DNA from: Anaerolineales bacterium UBA3499
GTDB taxonomy: Bacteria; Chloroflexota; Anaerolineae; Anaerolineales; UBA11657
Assembly (NCBI GenBank): GCA_002377585.1
Contig: DFQC01000062.1
Coordinates: forward strand, 1-12,498
Direction of reading: 5' to 3'
DNA: 12,498 bases
Below the pieces are notes generated by a model that saw nothing but the letters and a program-made list of their open reading frames with translations, was not told the DNA's origin and ran no database searches. Of the stretch, positions 7,258-12,498 are shown one piece after another. Position numbers and translations under genes: made by a program. Position 1 is the stretch's first letter; each line of letters begins with the position of its first letter.

Positions 7258-8280
7258 ATGTCAACAAACAAAATACTTAGTGTAAACAATTTATCCACCC
7301 ATTTTGCGTTACCAGATGGTACGCTCAAAGCAGTGGACGGAGTAAGTTTTGATGTAAATGAACGTCAGACTGTGGGCATCATTGGAGAATCGGGTTGTGG
7401 GAAAAGTGTCACTGCTCAATCAATCATGAGAATTGTTCCCAAGCCTGGACAAATATCATCAGGCAGTATTGAATTCACAAAGTCCGGTCAAAATCCAACC
7501 GATCTGGTTGGATTAGAGAAAGATGGTAAAACCATACGGTCAATAAGAGGTGGTGAAATCTCTATGATATTCCAAGAACCTCTTACCAGCTTATCTCCTG
7601 TTCATACTGTTGGAGACCAAATAACTGAAATGCTACTACTTCACAGCACAAACGACCAAGCTGAAGCAAAGGATATTGCTATTGATATGTTGGATCGTGT
7701 AGGCATTTCAAATCCTCAGTTAAGATTTGATGAATTGCCTCATCAACTATCTGGAGGAATGCGTCAACGGGCTATGATAGCAATGGCATTATCATGCAAA
7801 CCATCAATTCTAATTGCTGATGAGCCCACAACAGCACTAGATGTTACCGTGCAAGCACAGATTATAGAATTATTGCAGAATCTACAAGACGAACTTGGAA
7901 TGGCTATAATGTATATAACACATGACTTAGGGGTTATCTGTGAAATTGCTGACATAGTACATGTCATGTATTTAGGTAAAATAGTAGAAAGTGCTAGTAC
8001 TAAAGAGATTTTTCATAATCCTTTACATCCATACACTCGGCGATTGTTGGCATCCATACCAAAACTTGGTACAAGCGGTAGAGGAACTAAACTCGATGCG
8101 ATACGAGGTAATGTGCCAGTACCATTAAATCTTCCGGCACAATGCGGTTTTCAATCCCGTTGTAATGAAATAATAGACGGTGTTTGCAATTTGAAAGTAC
8201 CTAGTCTAGTCGACATGGGTAATGAACACTACGTTAGATGCTTCCTTCACAGTGAGGAAGAGGAAAAAACATATGCCTGA
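7258..8280 (+). CDS. OppD/DppD-like ABC transporter ATP-binding protein
   Basis: First ATPase of the Opp/Dpp-type importer, 340 residues, peripheral on the cytoplasmic side of the permeases. Walker A GESGCGKS is at 43-50, the Q-loop glutamine at Q106 (MIFQEP), the signature LSGGM at 164-168, Walker B ILIADEP at 184-190 and the H-loop at H222. The C-terminal Opp/Dpp extension carries NPLHPYTRRLLASIP and four cysteines (C296, C302, C310, C328). Solved Opp/Dpp transporters show such a set binding a [4Fe-4S] cluster. The gene begins 30 bp after the aldehyde dehydrogenase and its end overlaps the start of the partner ATPase by 8 bp. No clear ribosome site precedes the ATG; two upstream ATGs (7242, 7251) are out of frame. 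Family certain; substrate inferred as for the permeases. Confidence 0.95.
   Translation: MSTNKILSVNNLSTHFALPDGTLKAVDGVSFDVNERQTVGIIGESGCGKSVTAQSIMRIVPKPGQISSGSIEFTKSGQNPTDLVGLEKDGKTIRSIRGGEISMIFQEPLTSLSPVHTVGDQITEMLLLHSTNDQAEAKDIAIDMLDRVGISNPQLRFDELPHQLSGGMRQRAMIAMALSCKPSILIADEPTTALDVTVQAQIIELLQNLQDELGMAIMYITHDLGVICEIADIVHVMYLGKIVESASTKEIFHNPLHPYTRRLLASIPKLGTSGRGTKLDAIRGNVPVPLNLPAQCGFQSRCNEIIDGVCNLKVPSLVDMGNEHYVRCFLHSEEEEKTYA
8254..8264 (+). promoter_or_regulatory. purine-rich ribosome binding site that decides the OppF-like start
   Basis: The run GAGGAAGAGGA sits about eight bases before ATG 8273, inside the end of the OppD-like gene. It favours 8273 over the in-frame ATG at 8222, which would add 17 residues (MNTTLDASFTVRKRKKH) unlike any OppF N-terminus and overlap the upstream gene by 59 bp. 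Confidence 0.65.
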
Positions 8281-9313
8281 AGACAATACTAATCACAACA
8301 AAGATGCTTTATTAGAAGTCATTCACCTCACTAAATATTTCCCCATCGAAGAGGGATTTCTACGCAAGGAAATTGGTGCAGTAAAGGCTGTGGATGATGT
8401 GAGCTTTTACATAAACGAAGGAGAAACATTCGGGCTCGTCGGTGAATCTGGATGTGGTAAAACTACATTGGGTAGATGTATTGTTAGAGCTATAGAATCT
8501 ACTTCAGGTAGCGTTTACCTGAAGTTAGACACTGGTGAAACACTAGATCTCAGCAGAATGAATAATCAGGAATTGCGAGAAGTTAGGAAACATTTCCATA
8601 TGATATTCCAAGATCCTTATGGGTCACTAGACCCAAGAATGACCATACTAGACATAGTAGCCGAACCAATTCGTAACAATAAATTGGCTACTGGAGCCGA
8701 AGTTACAGAGATGGTCAAATCACTACTAAATGATGTAGGACTTGAGATAAAACATCTAAATCGTTATCCTCATGCATTCTCGGGTGGTCAGAGACAACGT
8801 ATTGGAATAGCTCGTTCGCTAGCTCCTCGTCCAAGCCTGATTGTTTGCGACGAACCTGTCTCAGCTCTAGATGTCTCCATACAGGCCCAAATACTAAATC
8901 TTCTCGAGTCCCTGCAAGAACAATACAATCTTACATATTTGTTCATAGCGCATGACTTAGCTGTGGTTGAGCATGTAGCAGACAGAATAGGAGTAATGTA
9001 TGTTGGCAAATTAGTTGAGATGGCATCCACATCAGACCTGTATAGTCAACCTTTGCATCCCTATACAGAAGCTTTACTTTCTGCAGTACCTTCCACTAAC
9101 CCTGACATCAAGATGGATCGTATCATTCTTCCTGGAGAAATAGCTGACCCTTCATCCCCACCAAGTGGTTGCTACTTTCATCCAAGGTGTCCATATGCAC
9201 AAGAATTATGTTCTGAAGAAACACCTCAGTGGAAAGAGGTTTCTCCTGAACACTATGTAGCATGTCACTATGCTGAAGACTTAGAATTAAAAGGTGTCAC
9301 GCTACAGTACTGA
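8273..9313 (+). CDS. OppF/DppF-like ABC transporter ATP-binding protein
   Basis: Second ATPase of the importer, 346 residues from the chosen ATG, which has a strong ribosome site and overlaps the OppD-like gene by 8 bp. The N-terminus has the OppF-style KYFPIEEGFLRK...VKAVDDVSF. Walker A GESGCGKT is at 57-64, the Q-loop at Q113 (IFQDPYGSLDPR), the signature FSGGQ at 169-173, Walker B IVCDEP at 190-195 and the H-loop at H227. The C-terminal extension has LHPYTEALLSAVP and four cysteines (C300, C306, C313, C331) in the pattern used for a [4Fe-4S] cluster in this family. A C-x5-C-PYAQ...C arrangement is normal for OppF. Together with the OppD-like protein it forms the ATPase heterodimer. The stop overlaps the next ATG as TGATG. 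Confidence 0.94.
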   Translation: MPEDNTNHNKDALLEVIHLTKYFPIEEGFLRKEIGAVKAVDDVSFYINEGETFGLVGESGCGKTTLGRCIVRAIESTSGSVYLKLDTGETLDLSRMNNQELREVRKHFHMIFQDPYGSLDPRMTILDIVAEPIRNNKLATGAEVTEMVKSLLNDVGLEIKHLNRYPHAFSGGQRQRIGIARSLAPRPSLIVCDEPVSALDVSIQAQILNLLESLQEQYNLTYLFIAHDLAVVEHVADRIGVMYVGKLVEMASTSDLYSQPLHPYTEALLSAVPSTNPDIKMDRIILPGEIADPSSPPSGCYFHPRCPYAQELCSEETPQWKEVSPEHYVACHYAEDLELKGVTLQY

Positions 9314-9780
9314 TGTGGTTTTTCGTACTGCTGGCTTCTACTATAATTGTAATTGTCGCAGGCATCAAATTTAGTATATGGTGCACTGATAAGCTTACAT
9401 ACATAATTGTCACTCAACGTTTCCAGGATGCTGAATTCATTGTCAATCATAACAAAGCTCCTCACGATTGGACTGAAGGTCGCTCAATAATAGTTGATTT
9501 AGTACAGGGAACATTAACTTCTAGAGCAAGATATGCTTTATCAGGACTATTCAACGCACAGAGTTACGAAGCGCAAAGAAAAGGATATCTGATTCAATGC
9601 CTAGATAATACTACACGCTATTTTTATAAATGTCCTTTCTTTCAGGATGAGGAAAGTAGACAAACACTCACAAATGGTTTAGAAGAAGAGAAGATCAGAT
9701 GGAATCAGAAACCTTTAAGTAGGATTATTGATCCCAGTTGCCAACAAAATCTTCCGTATCACGATCATAAATCTGGCTGA
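9313..9780 (+). CDS. small membrane-anchored protein of unknown function, last gene of the operon
   Basis: Predicted protein of 155 residues that I do not recognise. Residues 2-23 form one hydrophobic helix (MWFFVLLASTIIVIVAGI...), a signal anchor or uncleaved signal peptide with no basic residues before it. The rest is soluble, with cysteines at about 24, 95 and 107, and an acidic, glutamine-rich C-terminal part. Its ATG overlaps the stop of the OppF-like gene by one base (TGATG), so it is probably translated by reinitiation and expressed with the importer. Its last 56 bp overlap, tail to tail, the 3' end of the tandem GH117 gene on the other strand. It could be an accessory protein of the transporter, but nothing in the sequence shows this. 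The hydrophobic helix and coupled start favour a real gene. Confidence 0.6.
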   Translation: MWFFVLLASTIIVIVAGIKFSIWCTDKLTYIIVTQRFQDAEFIVNHNKAPHDWTEGRSIIVDLVQGTLTSRARYALSGLFNAQSYEAQRKGYLIQCLDNTTRYFYKCPFFQDEESRQTLTNGLEEEKIRWNQKPLSRIIDPSCQQNLPYHDHKSG

Positions 9781-12343
9781 CCGCCATAGCTTCTTGTCTC
9801 ATATCACTGGAAAGGCTACAACTACTTCTTAGATAGGCAGATGCAGGGTACCTGAAATTCCAAGGTCGATAAAAACCCTTGCGATCCCCTTTGGCACCTA
9901 GATTACAATCAAACCGCACTAGGTAACTATTGTCTAAACGTCCATTTTCATCATGGTTTATATGAGACAATCCCCATTCAACACCTTGACCAATCTTGTT
10001 CTGATCATACTCATAATCTATATATGGACCCGCAGCTACCGGTGGCAAAGAGAGTTTACCAACTACCTCAAAATTGATGCCATCTTCAGAATACTGTACA
10101 GTATTCATCTCAGGCCCCTCTAAACTGGTTATTGCCACAACACCCTTGCCTAACGGATAGAGAAAGGTCTCATGACCGCTATTTGTCACTGGATTATAAG
10201 ACGACTTGATATAAGGACCTTCCGGTTTATCACTTACTGCTACACCCCACCCCAATCCTTCATATCGATGGCCACTATCATTACAACCCATTGGCCTACC
10301 CTTATAATACAACCAATATTTATCGTTCCAAAACAAGATATATGGATCATGAACCTTGTGACTATCCCAATCTCCTGGTTCAAGCACTACATTGTCATCT
10401 CCATCGCCGTGCCATATTCCCGACTTTCCAGGTAATAGAACAGGGTTTTGTTTTATTCGCCAAGGACCTATTGGAGAATCAGAAACTGCCAAACCAATAC
10501 TGTTACGACTTCTGGTCAAATAAGGTGTCTCGATAGCCTGGAAAAACAAATAGAATCTTCCATCTACGGCAATAATATCTGGAGTACATACTGAACGACC
10601 GAAATAACTGTGTTCATCTCCTCTGCTGATAGCCATTCCCAACTCTTCCCAATGAACTCCATCTTCTGAACTAGCACACCATATCTCTGCAAGATCCCAG
10701 TCCGTCAATGGTTGATCCCAACTTTGTTGAGCATGATCCGCGTCTTGAATTTGATTTTGTCCCCCAAACAAAGCTGGTTTAACTGTCTCTCGACGCGTAT
10801 ACCAGACATAGTAACTATCAGCATACCTAATGATCTTTGATGGATCTCTTCTAGAAACTCCTACCTCCTTGCCTAAACCATGCACGTGTCTATATTTAAA
10901 TCCTGAATAAAATGGGCTTTCCTTATCTTTAGAGTACCCATAAGTCGAATAGACTCGTTTCATAGCATTGCTGAGTTTGGTATCTTTTACAGCCATATTT
11001 GGCACAAGAGGATAATCTCTATCACTATTGTCTGAACTCCAAAACACGATTACATCCCCGCATCTTCCACATACTCTTGAGTCTGAATTTATCTGCTCAA
11101 ATCCACATCGGCATATTTTTTTCTTTTGTTTTTGCAATGGTTCTAAGTCGTATGAATATTTGTCCTTGGTATCATACTCAAAATCAGGCGAGAAATAGGT
11201 TGATTCTGGCATCCTGATATTAGTTGATCGAAAACCTTTACGATGTACATCTTTACTCAAATTACAATCAAAGCGAATTATGTATGAATTGCCCGACTTC
11301 GTCTCTTCAGTTGCAATGTGAGCCAAACCCCATGTTATACCCCTGCCATCTTTAGTGTTAGAGTAAGAGTCTGCACAAAACGGTCCTGGCGCACAAGGCG
11401 GAAGATTTACATGAGAAACCACTTCAAAATTAAGCCCATCTTCTGAGTATTGAATTGTGTCCTTCTCAGGACCATCATGATTGCAAATCGCTAATATTCC
11501 AGTACCCCATGGAAACAGACATGTCTCATGTCCACTGTTGGTAACAGGGTTGCCTGAATATTTCTCGAATGGGCCATAAGGGCTATCTGCTATGGCAACA
11601 CCCCAACCAATACCGCTGCAGTAGTCACTACCCCAGCCCATAGGCTGACCTTTGTAATAAAGCCAGTACTTTCCATCCCGACAGAGGATAAAAGGGTCAT
11701 GTACTTTATGGCTATCCCAGGCTCCATAATAGTTAACATGATTGGTATCATCAGAACCCATCCATTCTCCTGACCTGCCTGGTTTCAATACAGGTTCAGG
11801 AAAACGATTCCATGGGCCATCTGGACTCTCTGACCATGACATACCTACTACATTACGAGTTCTTGTACCGTAAGGATGATCTACTGCTTGGTAATATAGA
11901 AAGTATTTGCCATTACTCATAAGGACATCTGGAGTAAACACTGATCGGCCATCAAATTGATCTTTCGGTCCTCGCCTGGCTGATACTCCTTGCTCAATCC
12001 AGGAAAATCCATCTTCCGAGGTAGCATAATAGATTTCGGACAAATCCCAATCAAACCTTGGGATTTCCCAATCTAAATCGGCATCAGAATCAAGATTTAA
12101 CTCCTGTCTTACTTTGTACTTAGTAGATCTTCTGGTGTACCAGACATAATATTTACCATCTATCTTTAGTACAGTGGACGGATCTCTACGTGTGACATCT
12201 GTCTCTTTGCCAATCCCTTTGATCGAGCTATAAAAGAAATTAGTGTACATACCACCATCGCGCCCAAGTGCATCACTCCAAACTGACTGAGTGCGCAATG
12301 TGGACTGACTAAAGTTGTGTCGGTTTAACTGATTGTATGCCAT
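9725..12343 (-). CDS. tandem GH117 protein: GH117 - zinc-ribbon-like linker - GH117
   Basis: Protein of 872 residues, about twice a normal GH117, with no signal peptide, so probably cytoplasmic. Domain 1 (about 12-385) has SQSTLR (12-17, an SxSxxR variant of SxAxxR), TRRDP (51-55), FDWDLSEIYYATS (97-109), VHDP (214-217) and SGHET (270-274). Domain 2 (about 457-840) has SNAMKR (458-463, a proper SxAxxR), SRRDP (497-501), TDWDLAEIW (547-555), VHDP (664-667) and SGHET (722-726). Acidic active-site residues and the catalytic histidine are therefore kept in both. The linker has C411, C413, C425 and C428. Both halves carry a longer loop before VHDP, ending in WDSHK, and a KG(Q/R)PMG segment, which the 410-residue GH117 in this window lacks. 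The start is fixed by an in-frame TAA just before the ATG. By homology it cleaves anhydro-L-galactose or a related residue; its specificity may differ from the single-domain enzyme. Confidence 0.92.
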   Translation of the reverse strand: MAYNQLNRHNFSQSTLRTQSVWSDALGRDGGMYTNFFYSSIKGIGKETDVTRRDPSTVLKIDGKYYVWYTRRSTKYKVRQELNLDSDADLDWEIPRFDWDLSEIYYATSEDGFSWIEQGVSARRGPKDQFDGRSVFTPDVLMSNGKYFLYYQAVDHPYGTRTRNVVGMSWSESPDGPWNRFPEPVLKPGRSGEWMGSDDTNHVNYYGAWDSHKVHDPFILCRDGKYWLYYKGQPMGWGSDYCSGIGWGVAIADSPYGPFEKYSGNPVTNSGHETCLFPWGTGILAICNHDGPEKDTIQYSEDGLNFEVVSHVNLPPCAPGPFCADSYSNTKDGRGITWGLAHIATEETKSGNSYIIRFDCNLSKDVHRKGFRSTNIRMPESTYFSPDFEYDTKDKYSYDLEPLQKQKKKICRCGFEQINSDSRVCGRCGDVIVFWSSDNSDRDYPLVPNMAVKDTKLSNAMKRVYSTYGYSKDKESPFYSGFKYRHVHGLGKEVGVSRRDPSKIIRYADSYYVWYTRRETVKPALFGGQNQIQDADHAQQSWDQPLTDWDLAEIWCASSEDGVHWEELGMAISRGDEHSYFGRSVCTPDIIAVDGRFYLFFQAIETPYLTRSRNSIGLAVSDSPIGPWRIKQNPVLLPGKSGIWHGDGDDNVVLEPGDWDSHKVHDPYILFWNDKYWLYYKGRPMGCNDSGHRYEGLGWGVAVSDKPEGPYIKSSYNPVTNSGHETFLYPLGKGVVAITSLEGPEMNTVQYSEDGINFEVVGKLSLPPVAAGPYIDYEYDQNKIGQGVEWGLSHINHDENGRLDNSYLVRFDCNLGAKGDRKGFYRPWNFRYPASAYLRSSCSLSSDMRQEAMAVSQIYDRDTEDFVGNWDQ
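9824..10975 (-). other. GH117 domain 2 of the tandem protein
   Basis: Residues about 457-840, a second complete propeller (SRRDP, DWDLAEIWCASS, CTPDII, VHDPY, NPVTNSGHET, RFDCNL). It has the canonical SxAxxR (S458, A460, R463). Active-site candidates are D500, D666, E725 and H724. Compared with domain 1 it keeps the shared long loop before VHDP but differs in GVEWGLSHI versus RGITWGLAHI. A tail of about 30 residues (841-872) follows and is coded partly over the opposite-strand gene. Confidence 0.85.
11048..11122 (-). other. zinc-ribbon-like linker between the two GH117 domains
   Basis: Residues about 408-432, with ICRCGFEQ and VCGRCGD giving C411-x-C413-x11-C425-x2-C428. The segment follows a lysine-rich stretch (QKQKKK) and precedes an acidic SSDNSDRD spacer. 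Two CxG-type knuckles at this spacing suggest a rubredoxin/zinc-ribbon fold. The first knuckle is CxC instead of the usual CxxC. Its role could be a rigid spacer or a protein-binding module. I know of no GH117 enzyme with such an insertion. Confidence 0.7.
11189..12310 (-). other. GH117 domain 1 of the tandem protein
   Basis: Residues about 12-385. This is a complete five-bladed propeller by motif order (TRRDP, DWDLSEIYYATS, FTPDVL, VHDPF, NPVTNSGHET, RGITWGLAHI, RFDCNLS). The N-terminal dimerisation motif is SxSxxR in place of SxAxxR. Active-site candidates are D54, D216, E273 and H272. Confidence 0.85.
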
Positions 12344-12446
12344 TTAATATCCACCAATATTACTATTCTCAAATTACTCCATAGTGATTACAATAAAATA
12401 ATTCTACTTGTATTGTGTACAGGAACCATACATTCACCATCAATAC
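12344..12446. other. 103-bp intergenic region upstream of the tandem GH117 gene
   Basis: This AT-rich gap separates the partial SDR gene from the tandem GH117 gene, both on the minus strand. It is the longest non-coding gap in the window and could hold a promoter. I see only weak promoter-like hexamers (TTGTAA, 17 bases, GAGAAT on the minus strand) and no convincing hairpin, so whether the two genes share a transcript is open. Confidence 0.4.
12349..12356 (-). promoter_or_regulatory. ribosome binding site of the tandem GH117 gene
   Basis: Read on the minus strand, the bases before the start are TTGGTGGATATTAAATG. The GGTGGA core, about six bases from the ATG, is a fair Shine-Dalgarno site. 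Confidence 0.45.
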
Positions 12447-12498
12447 TCAACTCATTACAATTCCACCTTCTACATTGTAGGTCTGTCCAGTAATATAG
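12447..12498 (-). CDS. C-terminal end of a short-chain dehydrogenase (cut by window end)
   Basis: Reading the minus strand from the window edge gives 16 codons, YITGQTYNVEGGIVMS, then TGA at 12449-12447. A (Y/F)ITGQ-x2-(N/V)V-(D/E)GG ending is the standard C-terminus of classical SDR enzymes. The rest of the gene lies beyond the window. It is the gene immediately upstream of the tandem GH117 gene in the same direction, so it may be a second sugar dehydrogenase of an agar-related operon. It is clearly not the KduD-like SDR, which ends VDGGWMGR. Only the family can be assigned. Confidence 0.75.
   Translation of the reverse strand, partial: YITGQTYNVEGGIVMS

Noticed and set aside
8222..8272. 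Longer OppF-like ORF starting at ATG 8222
   Set aside because: The extra 17 residues are unlike OppF N-termini, and a strong ribosome site precedes ATG 8273.
9725..12343. Tandem GH117 protein as an assembly duplication or collapsed repeat
   Set aside because: The two halves differ at many residues and in loop lengths, and a unique cysteine-rich linker joins them, so they are an old duplication and not a duplicated read segment.
12360..12410. Promoter-like hexamers (TTGTAA, 17 bases, GAGAAT) on the minus strand upstream of the tandem GH117 gene
   Set aside because: Each hexamer matches consensus at only four of six positions, which is expected by chance in AT-rich DNA.
1..12498. CRISPR array, tRNA, rRNA, insertion sequence or phage genes
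   Set aside because: No regularly spaced repeats, transposase-like or phage-like proteins, or RNA gene signatures were seen on either strand.

Overview
The window is an AT-rich, gene-dense bacterial locus, probably from an uncultured marine or other agar-exposed lineage. It holds most of an intracellular route for 3,6-anhydro-L-galactose (L-AHG), the characteristic sugar of red-algal agar, together with an Opp/Dpp-type ABC importer. No rRNA, tRNA, phage or IS element marks the taxon. The importer permease with a large extracytoplasmic loop resembles versions I recall from Chloroflexota and other uncultured marine groups. There is no SusC/SusD or TonB-type uptake, which argues against a classical Bacteroidota polysaccharide utilisation locus. 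The taxonomic guess is weak.

Layout, plus strand (2-9780): 3' end of an OppB-like permease, OppC-like permease, a possible 23-residue coupling ORF, zinc-dependent alcohol dehydrogenase, KduD-like SDR, a single-domain GH117 enzyme, a mandelate-racemase-subgroup enolase-superfamily enzyme, an AldA-like aldehyde dehydrogenase, OppD-like ATPase, OppF-like ATPase, and a small membrane-anchored protein of unknown function. Spacing is tight, with ATGA or TGATG junctions at several points, so this looks like one operon. The catabolic genes sit between the permease and ATPase genes of one transporter, which ties the transporter to the pathway. Minus strand (9725-12498): an 872-residue protein with two GH117 domains joined by a four-cysteine zinc-ribbon-like linker. 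It converges on, and overlaps, the last operon gene. Upstream of it is the last 16 codons of another SDR, cut by the window edge. No gap exceeds 300 bp.

Proposed chemistry (inference from families plus context): agar-derived oligosaccharides enter through the ABC transporter. Cytoplasmic GH117 removes L-AHG from the non-reducing end, the aldehyde dehydrogenase oxidises it to 3,6-anhydro-L-galactonate, and the enolase-superfamily enzyme cycloisomerises that to 2-keto-3-deoxy-L-galactonate. The zinc dehydrogenase oxidises C5 to the 2,5-diketo acid, and the KduD-like SDR reduces it to 2-keto-3-deoxy-D-gluconate (KDG). KDG kinase, KDPG aldolase, galactose genes, the solute-binding protein and any secreted agarase are not in the window. 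The most unusual element is the tandem GH117-zinc ribbon-GH117 protein. Its two halves resemble each other more than the single-domain GH117 next door and may have a different substrate.
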